Shown: positions 7,797 to 16,492, counted from the stretch's first letter. The stretch: DNA of 32,906 nucleotides from Lachnospiraceae bacterium (GCA_015056945.1 SVFH01000026.1:1-32906), one strand, 5' to 3'. Numbers and translations: made by a program. Notes: generated by a model from the letters alone, not told the origin.

Positions 7797-8309
7797 ATGA
7801 CAGTGACAGAAATTGAACTACTATATAAAGAATATTTTCAGGATATTTATTTATACATATTAGGGCTTTCAAGAAATGAACATATTGCGGAAGATGTGGC
7901 GGAAGAGACATTTTTCCAAGCCATAAAGGCATTGCCTGAATTCCGCGGAGACTGTGATGTCAGAGTGTGGTTATGCCAGATTGCCAAAAATCAATTCTAT
8001 TCTTATCTTCGAAAAAATAAGAAAAGTATCCCGACTGATCTTTCAGAGGCAGCTTATGAATCTGAATTGGAAAGTTCGCAAGAGATTAGTATTGAGAGGC
8101 AATTGGTGAATGCCGAAATGGCCGAGATTATTCATCGGGAAGTTCATAAATTGCCAGAGCCTTATAAAGAAGTATTTCATCTCCGGGTATTTGGTGAATT
8201 ATCTTTTGATAAAATCGGAGCAATATTCGGTAAAAATGCAAACTGGGCATGTGTCACTTATCATCGAGCAAAGACTAAAATACAAAACGCAATGGAGGAT
8301 TATCAATGA
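7797..8309 (+). CDS. ECF-type RNA polymerase sigma factor
   Basis: A 170-residue sigma-70-family factor. Region 2 contains LYKEYFQDIYLYILGLSRNE, AEDVAEETFFQAIKAL and VRVWLCQIAKNQFYSYLRKN. Region 4 contains LPEPYKEVFHLRVFGELSFD followed by the recognition helix NANWACVTYHRAKTKIQ. ATG 7797 is chosen over an upstream in-frame start because GGAGG (7788-7792) lies just before it. The next gene overlaps by four bases and encodes a zinc anti-sigma factor, so the sigma is probably held at the membrane and released on a signal. Confidence 0.9.
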   Translation: MTVTEIELLYKEYFQDIYLYILGLSRNEHIAEDVAEETFFQAIKALPEFRGDCDVRVWLCQIAKNQFYSYLRKNKKSIPTDLSEAAYESELESSQEISIERQLVNAEMAEIIHREVHKLPEPYKEVFHLRVFGELSFDKIGAIFGKNANWACVTYHRAKTKIQNAMEDYQ

Positions 8310-9250
8310 GTAAATTAGATTGTGAAGTAATCAAAGATTTGTTACCCTTATATGTGGAAGATTTAGCAAGTCCGTCTACACGAAAGCTGGTAGAAGAACA
8401 TCTTGCTACCTGTAAAGAATGTCAGAAAGAGGAGGCATCTTTAGGTACAAAGATGTTGATGCCTCAAAATACGGATATAAAAGCAATACAGAAGATTCGC
8501 GCTAAGCTTCTGCGAAAAAAGGTATCTACGATTTGTATAAGTGTATTAGCAATGATGCTTATCTTTGTTTTAATTGCCATCAATGTAAATGCACCGATTA
8601 TGCTTCCTTATGAAAAAGTGGAAGAATCAGTTTCTGTGAATAGGAATGAAGCAGGAGAACTTGTTTTGTCTATTCATAATTCGACACTGGAAGCGGATAT
8701 AGAATATATGCAGGGGGAAGATGGCGTATATGGAGCAGAAGTATCATGTTATACGACAAAATGGAAGCAATTATTTGAAAAAACGGTTGACGCAAATCAA
8801 GTGATTCCCCTTGTCGGCGAGCAGGCGATTCAAAGGATTAGTTATTATCCGACAGTAAGCGGTGAGGATGTATTTATATACGAGGATACAGAAGCACTTG
8901 GAAATCATAGTGGAGGATATGTTACGCTTCCGCGTTTGGTGTTGCGTACGTATATGCTTTTTGCCATCATTTTGTCTATGGTGGGCGTAGTTGTTTGCGT
9001 TTGCCTGCTGAAAAAGAAGAATGCCTTTTATACAGCATTGAAAGTTACACTTGTTCCTGTAGCATATTTTATCTCTTCTGTGATAATATTAAGCGGCAAA
9101 GGTGATGTTTACAATGCGGCATACTATTTTTCGGGAATTCTGTTAAGTACTTTCCTTATGTCTGTGATTGGTTGGTGGGCGTTATCCCTGGTTCGATATC
9201 ACAAAATGAAAAACAGTGTAAAGAGAAGTGAAAAGAAGGGATTGCAATAA
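8306..9250 (+). CDS. Membrane anti-sigma factor with zinc finger
   Basis: A 314-residue protein overlapping the sigma gene by ATGA. The N-terminal domain has CEVIKDLLPLYVEDLAS and EEHLATCKEC, the H-x3-C-x2-C zinc site (His32, Cys36, Cys39) of the zf-HC2/ZAS anti-sigma fold. A membrane segment at about 73-92 leads to an outside domain of about 120 residues. Three more segments (about 216-238, 245-262, 272-293) end the protein. It should bind the ECF factor from the inner face. The extra C-terminal helices make it longer than a simple one-pass anti-sigma. The external domain may be where the signal is sensed. Confidence 0.87.
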   Translation: MSKLDCEVIKDLLPLYVEDLASPSTRKLVEEHLATCKECQKEEASLGTKMLMPQNTDIKAIQKIRAKLLRKKVSTICISVLAMMLIFVLIAINVNAPIMLPYEKVEESVSVNRNEAGELVLSIHNSTLEADIEYMQGEDGVYGAEVSCYTTKWKQLFEKTVDANQVIPLVGEQAIQRISYYPTVSGEDVFIYEDTEALGNHSGGYVTLPRLVLRTYMLFAIILSMVGVVVCVCLLKKKNAFYTALKVTLVPVAYFISSVIILSGKGDVYNAAYYFSGILLSTFLMSVIGWWALSLVRYHKMKNSVKRSEKKGLQ

Positions 9251-9447
9251 AATACATTTCAAGGCGGAGATTATGAAGATAAGGTATCCCGGCCTTTGGA
9301 GGATAGATGTTTTCTTTGAAAGCATACATGTTTTTCTATTATCACGGATAAGAAAGATATTTTATTTTAATTTTAGGTATGCTATAGTTATAGCGGAGAA
9401 TGCGATGGAACGTAAGTTTTCATGGCAGTTGAAAGGAAAATACAGCG

Positions 9448-11085
9448 ATGGCAAAAAAGATTTGGATGATAGTTTTGGCGTTTGTTGCCGCTCTTTTTTA
9501 TACCGTGGTAGGTCCTAAAATTAAAACACAGGATTTGAGTTTTGACGGTTCGGAAATTATTCCTTTTATTGTGTGCTTTCTGATATGTGCAGTGATAAAT
9601 GTTTTGGTCGTTATTGCAGTTCAAAAACTGGATTTAACCATAAAAAATGAAAAGTTGAAGCAGGCTGTTAACCGGCTTGGAGATACGAAGTTGTTACTGA
9701 TTGTCTGGGGTGTGATTTTTGTTGCGTGGTTACCGGCGTACATCGTTTGTTTTCCGGGAATTTTGTCCTACGATATCGTGAATCAGACGCGTGATGCGTT
9801 GGGCGTTATTGTTGATAATCATCATCCTGTTTTACACACGTTTCTCCTGAGAGTGTTTATGCGGTTGGGAGATGGCGTTTTTGGCAGTTATGAGGCCGGA
9901 CTCGGTATTTTGTCACTTGTCCAGATGCTTTTATTAAGTTATGCATTGGCACGCGTGGTGTTACTCCTTAAGAAATACAAGGTTCCTATGGTGATTGTCA
10001 TTTGTACGGCTTTGTGTTCTGCTTTGTGGTTTATGAATGCCTGCTTATCAATCTCGATGATAAAAGATACTTTGTTTTCTGCGTTCCTTGTATTGTTCGC
10101 ATGTCATTTTACGGAAATTGTGATTGAACCGAGGCAGTATATTCAAAAAAAGAGTAATTTGATTCTGTTGAGCCTGATAGGTTTCTTATTGTGTGCAACA
10201 AGAAACAACGGTTTCCATATTTATTTGTTTTGTTTTGCAGGTTTGATTCTTTTGAGAATCAAAGAGATTAAGAGAATAAAGCTATATATTGCTTTGGTTG
10301 TAGCCATTGTGTTACCTATTTTTGCTTATAAGATTTATACCGGACCTGTTTTTGATGCATGGGATATTAAGCCGGGTGAAGTGAGAGAAGCACTTTGTGT
10401 TCCCATACAGCAGTTGAAGCGTGTGGATGTGCATAGAGCAGATATGTTAAGTGAAGAACAGGCTGCACAGATGGAGTATTATTTCTGTATTCCTGTACCT
10501 ACCGGACACGGGTATGTGCCTTTTACGGCAGATTACTCCAAAGTGTTGTTTTCTTCAGAATCTTACAACAACGACCCGATTGCTTTTTGGAAATTTTATC
10601 TTGAGATAGGACTTCAGTTCCCGAAAGATTACATTGTGGCATTCTTGTCGAATACATTAGGTTTCTGGTATCCGGGCGCGGATGAATTTACGTATGTTGA
10701 ATACTATAATTATCCTGTTGACTGGTTGCCGGTTCCGTTGGAGAGACAAAGCTTGGCAGACTTAAAAATCATAGATGCTTATTATGCGAATTTGTGTACG
10801 GCTTCGTTCTGGAGAACAACCCCTGTTATCAATTTGTTTTTTGTTCCCGGATATGTTGCATGGATTCTGATTATGGTAATGATTCTGGCGTGGAAGAATT
10901 TCAAGCAATATCTGAAAGTGCTGCCGGTGTTTTTACCGCTGATTGCACAGTTTGGAATTATGTTGCTTTCTCCAATGGCATCTTATAGATATTCATGGCC
11001 GTTTTTCTTATTGCTTCCGATTAGTTTCGTGGCGGTCTGGTATTCCGGTGAAAAAGCAGAACCGGAAGATAAAAAAGAAAATTGA
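9448..11085 (+). CDS. DUF6020-type polytopic membrane protein (possible glycosyltransferase-C relative)
   Basis: A 545-residue protein with about a dozen membrane segments. Conserved-looking points are WLPAYIVCFPGILSYDIVNQ, NHHPVLHTFLLRVFMRLG, SISMIKDTLFSAFLVLFA and a large outside loop (about 305-430) with CVPIQQLKRV and FWYPGADEFTYVEYYNYP. This matches my memory of the DUF6020 family common in Lachnospiraceae and related to membrane glycosyltransferases. A lipid-linked sugar substrate is likely by analogy only. It lies between two sigma/anti-sigma pairs, and 197 gene-free bases precede it. A GAAAGGAAAA ribosome site is present. Regulation by the neighbouring ECF factors is possible but not shown. 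Confidence 0.68.
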   Translation: MAKKIWMIVLAFVAALFYTVVGPKIKTQDLSFDGSEIIPFIVCFLICAVINVLVVIAVQKLDLTIKNEKLKQAVNRLGDTKLLLIVWGVIFVAWLPAYIVCFPGILSYDIVNQTRDALGVIVDNHHPVLHTFLLRVFMRLGDGVFGSYEAGLGILSLVQMLLLSYALARVVLLLKKYKVPMVIVICTALCSALWFMNACLSISMIKDTLFSAFLVLFACHFTEIVIEPRQYIQKKSNLILLSLIGFLLCATRNNGFHIYLFCFAGLILLRIKEIKRIKLYIALVVAIVLPIFAYKIYTGPVFDAWDIKPGEVREALCVPIQQLKRVDVHRADMLSEEQAAQMEYYFCIPVPTGHGYVPFTADYSKVLFSSESYNNDPIAFWKFYLEIGLQFPKDYIVAFLSNTLGFWYPGADEFTYVEYYNYPVDWLPVPLERQSLADLKIIDAYYANLCTASFWRTTPVINLFFVPGYVAWILIMVMILAWKNFKQYLKVLPVFLPLIAQFGIMLLSPMASYRYSWPFFLLLPISFVAVWYSGEKAEPEDKKEN

Positions 11086-11114
11086 ATGAAGTAGGCGAAG
11101 AAATCATTCTTTGT

Positions 11115-11142
11115 TGTAACCTTCGTGCATTCTCAGTTGTAT
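11115..11142 (+). promoter_or_regulatory. Weak candidate ECF promoter of the second sigma gene
   Basis: TGTAAC (11115-11120), 16 bases, TTGTAT (11137-11142), about 50 bases before the sigma start. The -35 is typical of ECF promoters but the -10 is not, so this is tentative. Confidence 0.25.
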
Positions 11143-11190
11143 ATATAGTGAAGGCCTTTCAAAAGAAATACATGACAGAAGGGAGCACTC

Positions 11191-11673
11191 ATGAGACAAC
11201 CCGTACAGGAGCTGATAGAGTGGTATCAGAACAATTTGTTTGCAGCGGCTTTTCAGATTTGCCGAAATCAGGAAGATGCGGAAGATGTTGTTCAGGAGAC
11301 CTTTATTCAGTACCACACAACGCTAAAACAATATGAGAGCGAAGAGCATATACGTGCCTGGCTTTTACGAGTGGCAATTAACAAGGCGAAAAATGTAAAT
11401 CATTCTTTTTGGCATCGCAAGAAACAGCCATTGGAAGAATACATAGAGACGCTTGTTTTTGAGTCAGAGGAGTCCGGAGACTTGTTTGAGACAGTACTTG
11501 GCTTGCCCGAGAAGTACCGCATTGTGATTCATTTATTTTACTATGAGGAATATTCGGTGCAGGAAATTGCCAAGGTGTTAAAACTTAGTGAAAGCAATGT
11601 GAAGGTAAGACTTTCACGCGGCCGTCAAATGCTTAAGGATGCATTGAAGGAGGATTGGGAAGATGACGAATAA
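11191..11673 (+). CDS. ECF-type RNA polymerase sigma factor (second)
   Basis: A 160-residue sigma factor. Region 2 is AAFQICRNQEDAEDVVQETF, IRAWLLRVAINKAKNVNHSF; region 4 is LPEKYRIVIHLFYYEEYSVQ followed by LKLSESNVKVRLSRGRQMLK. GAAGGGAG lies about 8 bases before the ATG. It overlaps the next gene by 11 bases; that gene has the short N-terminal box typical of Lachnospiraceae anti-sigma-like partners. It is not a duplicate of the sigma at 7797: region 4 is much closer to the common SigV/SigW-like form. Confidence 0.9.
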   Translation: MRQPVQELIEWYQNNLFAAAFQICRNQEDAEDVVQETFIQYHTTLKQYESEEHIRAWLLRVAINKAKNVNHSFWHRKKQPLEEYIETLVFESEESGDLFETVLGLPEKYRIVIHLFYYEEYSVQEIAKVLKLSESNVKVRLSRGRQMLKDALKEDWEDDE

Positions 11674-12217
11674 AGAAAAATATCAGCAGGCATTTTCAAT
11701 TTTGAGAGCCTCCGGAAAGATTAAGATGGAGGACTTAAAAATGAAAAAAAGTAAAATATCAAAAGTAGCAGTGGCTGTCGCAGCACTAGCAGCCTGCTTC
11801 GTGGCTACAAACAGTATTTGCTTTGCTGCAATAGGAGACACCTGGGTAGAAAAGGTGATTATTTACTTGAACGGACAAACCGTGGAAGTAGAAGCGGAAA
11901 TGCGTGATTTGGGGGATGGGAATTATTCTTGCGTTATGGAAGTTCCGGCCGAAACAAGCGGAGGGATTTCAACCGTGGTTGTCGGCGGTTATACAAGACC
12001 GACAGAATTCACGATTGTATCCTCGACAGAGGAAGAAGCATATATCAAAGAAGAAAACGGTGTCATACAGTTCTGTTACCGCGAAGTGTGTTTGGATATC
12101 ACGGCAGATTACGCAGATGGTGCGGCAGCAGGAACATTCACTGCAAATGGCAAAGAATACAATTATAGCGTGACAGGGAACGCGGAAGAATACGAAATTT
12201 CCCTTACGGAAAAATAA
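11663..12217 (+). CDS. Anti-sigma-like membrane or secreted protein, partner of the second ECF factor
   Basis: A 184-residue protein. The first 28 residues (NKEKYQQAFSILRASGKIKM) resemble the small cytoplasmic segment seen in many Clostridial anti-sigma proteins. A hydrophobic segment follows (about 33-56, VAVAVAALAACFVATNSICF). The rest is an outside beta-rich domain with repeated short strands (VEVEAEMRDLGDGNYSCVME, AGTFTANGKEYNYSVTG). No zinc finger is present. AAGGAGG lies inside the sigma coding end, giving coupled translation. The membrane segment ends in a plausible signal-peptidase site (CFAA), so a secreted protein is possible instead. Confidence is higher in the operon link than in the function. 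Confidence 0.6.
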   Translation: MTNKEKYQQAFSILRASGKIKMEDLKMKKSKISKVAVAVAALAACFVATNSICFAAIGDTWVEKVIIYLNGQTVEVEAEMRDLGDGNYSCVMEVPAETSGGISTVVVGGYTRPTEFTIVSSTEEEAYIKEENGVIQFCYREVCLDITADYADGAAAGTFTANGKEYNYSVTGNAEEYEISLTEK

Positions 12218-12232
12218 GACTTTGTGTTTATT

Positions 12233-12278
12233 AAGAAATCTCACATCACAGGAAATTGATGTGGGATTTCTTGTTTTA
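12233..12278 (+). terminator. Terminator of the second sigma operon
   Basis: AAGAAATCTCACATCA (from 12233) pairs with TGATGTGGGATTTCTT (to 12272), one G-T pair, loop of eight bases, followed by GTTTTA. Confidence 0.8.
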
Positions 12279-12389
12279 CAGGAAAGCTTTCGCAAAGGGG
12301 AAATATCGCAAAAACACACCGCGAAAGCGGCGCAAAGGAGACACTATACTTTTATGGATATACATTTGTAAATTATCTGAAAATTTCTC

Positions 12390-12418
12390 TTGCAATTAAA
12401 AGAAGTCGAGCGTATAAT
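12390..12418 (+). promoter_or_regulatory. Strong promoter at the head of the small-enzyme island
   Basis: TTGCAA (12390-12395), 17 bases, TATAAT (12413-12418), about 40 bases before the HAD gene. The genes to 14043 follow with gaps below 20 bases, so this probably drives at least the first four. Confidence 0.65.
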
Positions 12419-12456
12419 ACAGAACAATATACAAAAAACGACGGAGGAATCGCACA

Positions 12457-13140
12457 GTGATTAGAGCAGTAATTTTTGATATGTACGAAACGCTAATTAC
12501 CTTGTTTGAGTCATCGCTGTATATGGGTGAACAGATTGCGGAAGAAATCGGAATATCGGAAATGAAATTTCGTGAAATATGGAATCCGTCGGATGCCGAC
12601 AGGACAATCGGCAAAAGGACGCTTGAAGATGTGATAGAAGAAGTACTTCGTGTGAATAATCGGTATTCGCGTGAACTGTTTGATACAATCATCGAGAAAC
12701 GAAAGCGTTCGCGAATAGAGTGTTTTGAACACATACATCCGGAGATTATGTCTCTTTTGAAACAATTGCAAGAACGGGATATTAAAATAGGGCTTATTAC
12801 AAACTGTTATTACGAGGAGCGTGATGTCATTGTAAAAAGCGAATTATTCCAGTATTTTGATGCGGTTTGTATGTCTTGTGAAATGGGAATTATGAAACCT
12901 GATACGAAGATTTTTCATGTGTGTATGGATGAGTTATCTGTAGAACCGGGAGAGTGTCTTTATGTCGGGGACGGCGGCAGTAAGGAACTTGAAACGGCAC
13001 AGTTATTAGGGATGCATCCGATACAGGCCGTGTGGTATTTCAAAGAAAGTGTAAAAGAGCATCAAATGCCAAAGAAAGATGATTTTACGCAAGCGGAATC
13101 TCCGTTGGATATTTTGAAAGAGATTGATAACATTAAATGA
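12457..13140 (+). CDS. HAD-superfamily hydrolase (haloacid-dehalogenase-like subclass)
   Basis: A 227-residue protein with a GTG start chosen for its GGAGGA site. Motif I is FDMYETL with nucleophile Asp8. The usual second Asp is Tyr, as in haloacid dehalogenases (D-x-Y-G-T-L), instead of the D-x-D of phosphatases. Motif II is ITNCYYEE, motif III lies around MKPDTKIF, and motif IV is YVGDGGSKELE. The cap domain is helical (about 15-85). With Tyr at this position it may act on a non-phosphate substrate or be a phosphatase with altered acid/base chemistry. It is first in a tight run with Nudix and GNAT genes. Confidence 0.85.
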   Translation: MIRAVIFDMYETLITLFESSLYMGEQIAEEIGISEMKFREIWNPSDADRTIGKRTLEDVIEEVLRVNNRYSRELFDTIIEKRKRSRIECFEHIHPEIMSLLKQLQERDIKIGLITNCYYEERDVIVKSELFQYFDAVCMSCEMGIMKPDTKIFHVCMDELSVEPGECLYVGDGGSKELETAQLLGMHPIQAVWYFKESVKEHQMPKKDDFTQAESPLDILKEIDNIK

Positions 13141-13150
13141 GGTGATTCGG

Positions 13151-13615
13151 ATGGAAACAGGAAATACAAATTTTGGACAAAGTGTAACCGCTGTTGTGAT
13201 AAAAGATAATAAAGTGCTTCTGGCCCGTCATACTTACGGTGGCGGCAAAGGGCTTCTGATTGTGCCGGGAGGCTATGTGAATGTTGGAGAAACGCCACAG
13301 GATGCGGTGATTCGTGAATATTTGGAGGAAACGAAGGTGACGGTGAAACCGCTGGATGTGATCGGGGTCCGTTTCAATATGCGTGACTGGTATATAGCCT
13401 TTCGTGCGGAATACGTATCCGGTGAAGCTACTTCGGATCATGACGAGAACAGCGAAGTGCTCTGGATGGATGTTGAAGAAGCTTTGGCGCGTGATGATGT
13501 GCCGGAACTTACGAAGAAGTTGATTGAGAGTGCATTGCGTGGAGGCGTTGGCCTTCATAAGGAAGAGTATAACGGCAGTACCAAGAACGGACCATATTCG
13601 TTGTACTGTTTGTAA
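13151..13615 (+). CDS. Nudix hydrolase
   Basis: A 154-residue protein. The Nudix box reads GGYVNVGETPQDAVIREYLE then ETKV, which fits G-x5-E-x7-R-E-x2-E-E. The usual late Gly is Lys, a small departure outside the metal-binding Glu residues. It should cleave a nucleoside diphosphate linked to another group; the substrate cannot be read from sequence. The start at 13151 is used because GAGGTG lies just upstream and homologous sequence begins there. The gap to the HAD gene is 10 bases, so they are co-transcribed. Confidence 0.88.
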   Translation: METGNTNFGQSVTAVVIKDNKVLLARHTYGGGKGLLIVPGGYVNVGETPQDAVIREYLEETKVTVKPLDVIGVRFNMRDWYIAFRAEYVSGEATSDHDENSEVLWMDVEEALARDDVPELTKKLIESALRGGVGLHKEEYNGSTKNGPYSLYCL

Positions 13616-13632
13616 ATATAAAGGGGATACGG

Positions 13633-14043
13633 ATGAAAATAAAAGAATGCACAAATCAAGATATTGCTCAATTGGCGTTGATGAATAAACATCTGATTGA
13701 GGATGAAAATAGTTCAAACCCCATGAATTTTGCAGAACTGGAAAATCGAATGCGAGGGTTTTTAGACGAAGAATATAAGGCATATTTTTTTCTTGAGAAT
13801 GAAAGCGTGCTTGGTTATGCGTTGGTGAAACATACGGTAAAACCGCTGTATTTGAGGCAGTTTTACATAGAAAGAGAATATAGGCGTAGGCATTGCGGAA
13901 AGCAGGCGTTTGCGTTACTTTTAGAACATATAAAAGCAGATGTGATTGATATTGATGTACTGCCTTGGAATGAAGGCGGGCGGCTGTTTTGGCAAAGTTG
14001 CGGGTTTGAAGAAACATGTATATCAATGCGACTTCAGAGATAA
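13633..14043 (+). CDS. GNAT-family N-acetyltransferase
   Basis: A 136-residue single-domain protein. The acetyl-CoA loop is in YLRQFYIEREYRRRHCGKQA (motif A, R-x-x-x-G-x-A type), followed by IDIDVLPWNEGGRLFWQSCG and FEE, the usual last-strand N..A/G..Fy..G-F region. It transfers an acetyl group from acetyl-CoA to an unknown amine. It lies 17 bases after the Nudix gene and 19 before the fusion gene. Confidence 0.82.
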   Translation: MKIKECTNQDIAQLALMNKHLIEDENSSNPMNFAELENRMRGFLDEEYKAYFFLENESVLGYALVKHTVKPLYLRQFYIEREYRRRHCGKQAFALLLEHIKADVIDIDVLPWNEGGRLFWQSCGFEETCISMRLQR

Positions 14044-14062
14044 GAAAAGGAAGAATTATTTT

Positions 14063-15193
14063 ATGATAGGCAAAACTGTTAAAGTGGTTGTGGACAGGCC
14101 GCTCGGCACATATCATCCGAAGCATAAGGATATCTTTTATACCGTTAATTACGGTTATGTGGAAGGTGTCATGGCGCCGGACGGAGAAGAACAGGATGTA
14201 TATATATTGGGCGTGGATAAGCCGGTAAAAGAATTTGAAGGAAGAATTATCGCAATCATCCACAGATATGATGATGTGGAAGAGAAGTGGGTGGTTGCAC
14301 CGGAGAATGTCTCATTTACGAGAGAAGAGATTATGGAGAAAGTAGCCTTTCAGGAGAAGTACTTTCAATCGGAGGTTAGAATGGCAGAAAAGGAGCCTAA
14401 CATGGACAATTACATAGATGAAAGAGACTATCATTTGCTCGAAGGGGATAAGTATACCTTCTTCGTATTAAGACGTATCATGGACAAATCGTGCAAATTG
14501 TTATTATCCGACCATGAGCGATGTATCATCTGTTTCTCCACGGAGCCTTATCCGACCTGGATTTGGACGGCAGAGGATATCACGGAAGCAGAAATGGAAG
14601 ATGTGTATGAGCTTTTGGTACGGAATAATCTGATGGATGGGAAGCATACGTTTAATGTGAAATATGAACTCGCAGAGTATCTGATTAAAAGGGCCAAGCA
14701 GAATGGAATTGACTTAAAGATTCAGACCAACATGTTCGCATATGACTGTCCGCAGCCGATTGCACCAAGCGAAATGGCGGAGGGTGAGATATATAAATGC
14801 GAGGAAAAGGACAGGGAAGAACTGGCTGAATTTGCAGAGATGTTTCATGATGAAACGGGCGTTGACCGTATGGACAAGGAAGGGTACTTAAAGTACGCGG
14901 AGGAAAAGATTGCAGACGGACGGACATTCTTTTGGAAGGATGCACAGGGAAATCATGTGGCGTCATGTACCTACGACAGAAACGGAGACATGGCAAGTGT
15001 CGGATTGGTATATACGCGACCGGAATACCGTAGAAAACACTACGGCGAGAATCTGGTATATCAGGTCACCAAAATAGTTGAGGCACAGGGTTGTGTTCCG
15101 ATGCTTTATACGGATGCGGATTATGTTGCATCAAACGCCTGCTATGAAAAAATCGGATATATTTTTCGCGGAAAATTATGTATGGTTGGGTAG
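14063..15193 (+). CDS. Fusion: inorganic-pyrophosphatase-like domain plus GNAT acetyltransferase
   Basis: A 376-residue protein starting at ATG 14063 (AAAAGGAAG upstream) rather than further up, where the frame lies inside the previous gene. Residues 1-112 (VVVDRPLGTYHPKHKDIFYT, VNYGYVEGVMAPDGEEQDVY, ILGVDKPVKEF) match the short pyrophosphatase-like protein family of Clostridia, keeping the YVEG...DGEEQDVY acidic motif. Residues from about 120 are a separate protein: a helical/strand region (residues 130-240), then GNAT motif A (VGLVYTRPEYRRKHYGENLV) and SNACYEKIGYIFRG. The two parts are joined at about residue 112-118 with no stop. The C-terminal part contains internal Met codons (AEKEPNMDNY) that could start an independent protein. 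The fusion suggests acetylation linked to clearing a diphosphate product, which is inference. Confidence 0.78.
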   Translation: MIGKTVKVVVDRPLGTYHPKHKDIFYTVNYGYVEGVMAPDGEEQDVYILGVDKPVKEFEGRIIAIIHRYDDVEEKWVVAPENVSFTREEIMEKVAFQEKYFQSEVRMAEKEPNMDNYIDERDYHLLEGDKYTFFVLRRIMDKSCKLLLSDHERCIICFSTEPYPTWIWTAEDITEAEMEDVYELLVRNNLMDGKHTFNVKYELAEYLIKRAKQNGIDLKIQTNMFAYDCPQPIAPSEMAEGEIYKCEEKDREELAEFAEMFHDETGVDRMDKEGYLKYAEEKIADGRTFFWKDAQGNHVASCTYDRNGDMASVGLVYTRPEYRRKHYGENLVYQVTKIVEAQGCVPMLYTDADYVASNACYEKIGYIFRGKLCMVG

Positions 15194-15231
15194 TTTTTTA
15201 CTTCATAGGAATTTTCTGTGAAGTAAAAAAA
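15194..15231. repeat. 12-bp inverted repeat between the fusion gene and the 2H gene
   Basis: TTTTTTACTTCA pairs with TGAAGTAAAAAA across 13 bases, right after the stop codon. The A and T runs are inside the stem on both strands, so it is not a classic terminator in either direction. It could stabilise mRNA ends or bind a protein. Confidence 0.5.
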
Positions 15232-15274
15232 TTCTATGCACACCTCGCGAATCGGAATACAAAGGAGACACAGT

Positions 15275-15763
15275 ATGGAAGATAAAAAATTATACATTTT
15301 AGCAGGGTATGATGACGCGACAGAGGAACAGCTGGCAGGTCTTCAGAAGAAATTGTATGAGGCAGGCTTTGTGGGAAAAGAGACTAAAAACATTCCCATG
15401 CATATCACACTGGGGTCGTTTCCGACAGATCGGGAAGAGGAGCTGAAAGCAGATTTACAAAGGATTGCGGCTGAAACGGAGTCCTTCGAAGTACAGCTTA
15501 GTCATATCGGTATTTTCCCCGGCGGGTGGGTCCTTTTTATTGCGCCGGATATGAATGAGAAACTGCACAACATCAAGGAGAAGTTCGGAACAGATCCGGC
15601 ATGGACGGCACACACGACGATGCTTATTGAGGAACCTTCTGTGATTTGCAAGGCACTGCCGACACTGACCGAAGGGTTTGCACCGATGACAGGAACCGTG
15701 AAGAAATTACACCTCTATGAGTTCTTTCCGACGCGATATATTATGTCGGTGGATTTGAAGTAA
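15275..15763 (+). CDS. 2'-5' RNA ligase/2H phosphoesterase family protein
   Basis: A 162-residue protein with the two H-x-T motifs of the 2H superfamily: MHITLGSF (His43, Thr45) and AHTTML (His113, Thr115), 70 residues apart as usual. These form the paired catalytic site for cyclic phosphate or 2',5'-phosphodiester chemistry. The actual substrate in bacteria is generally unknown. The start at 15275 is favoured because AAAGGAGAC lies 8 bases before it; an upstream in-frame start has no such site. Confidence 0.82.
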   Translation: MEDKKLYILAGYDDATEEQLAGLQKKLYEAGFVGKETKNIPMHITLGSFPTDREEELKADLQRIAAETESFEVQLSHIGIFPGGWVLFIAPDMNEKLHNIKEKFGTDPAWTAHTTMLIEEPSVICKALPTLTEGFAPMTGTVKKLHLYEFFPTRYIMSVDLK

Positions 15764-15801
15764 ACAAACGTCGATTCCTGTTGCAGATGGAGAACTGAAG
15801 A

Positions 15802-16479
15802 ATGAAAATTGTGGTATTTGATTTGGGAGGCACCTTGATGCAGTATGTCGGTATGCCGCATTCCTGGGTGGATTTCTATGAGCAGGGGCTTGAAGCAATT
15901 ATAAAAAAGTATGGTTGCAATGTGTCCGAAGAAGAGATTGAACAGACGCTTCAGATTCTGAAGGATTTTAACCCCAGAGTAAATTACAGGGAAGTAGAAT
16001 ATAAGGCAGAACAGATTTTTGCCAAAGCATTGGAACATTGGAATCTTGAAGTTCCCTTTGCAGAATGTATGGAAGTATTTTGGAGCGGTTTGAATCTGAC
16101 AGCAGAGATTTATCCGGAGACGGTGGAGGTTTTACAGACCCTCAAGGAGGAAGGATATGCAATCGCAACCCTTACAGATTTGCCTTCGGCCATGCCGGAC
16201 GAAGTGTTTTGCAAAGACATCACGGAGCTATTGGGGTATTTCGACCTTTACGTATCTTCTGAAATTGCAGGATATCGTAAACCCAATATGAAAGGTCTGC
16301 AAATGATTGCAGAGCACTTTGGAGTTCCGGTTACGGAACTGATTTTTGTCGGCGATGAAGAGAAAGACAGACAAGCTGCAAAAAATGCAGATTGCCGATT
16401 TGTACATATCTTGCGGACGGCGAAAACAGCGGATGGTATCAGCGATTTATATGAATTATTGGACCTTTTAAAAGGATAA
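15802..16479 (+). CDS. HAD-superfamily hydrolase
   Basis: A 225-residue protein. Motif I is FDLGGTL (nucleophile Asp6), with Gly in place of the second Asp. Motif II is TLTDLPSA, the Lys motif is GYRKPNMKGL and motif IV is FVGDEEKDRQAA. The helical cap (about 15-90) resembles the beta-phosphoglucomutase-like group. Loss of the second Asp again argues against standard phosphatase chemistry. It is unrelated in detail to the HAD at 12457, so it is not a recent duplicate. The gap to the methyltransferase is 13 bases. Confidence 0.83.
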   Translation: MKIVVFDLGGTLMQYVGMPHSWVDFYEQGLEAIIKKYGCNVSEEEIEQTLQILKDFNPRVNYREVEYKAEQIFAKALEHWNLEVPFAECMEVFWSGLNLTAEIYPETVEVLQTLKEEGYAIATLTDLPSAMPDEVFCKDITELLGYFDLYVSSEIAGYRKPNMKGLQMIAEHFGVPVTELIFVGDEEKDRQAAKNADCRFVHILRTAKTADGISDLYELLDLLKG

Positions 16480-16492
16480 AAAGGAGTTGCGG

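Noticed and set aside
13133..14263. A 376-codon open frame on the - strand
   Set aside because: It lies antisense to the Nudix, GNAT and pyrophosphatase-fusion genes, which all have family motifs and ribosome sites. Its own translation shows no domain.
15194..15231. Bidirectional terminator
   Set aside because: The T run lies in the 5' arm and the A run in the 3' arm on both strands, so no U tract follows the stem.
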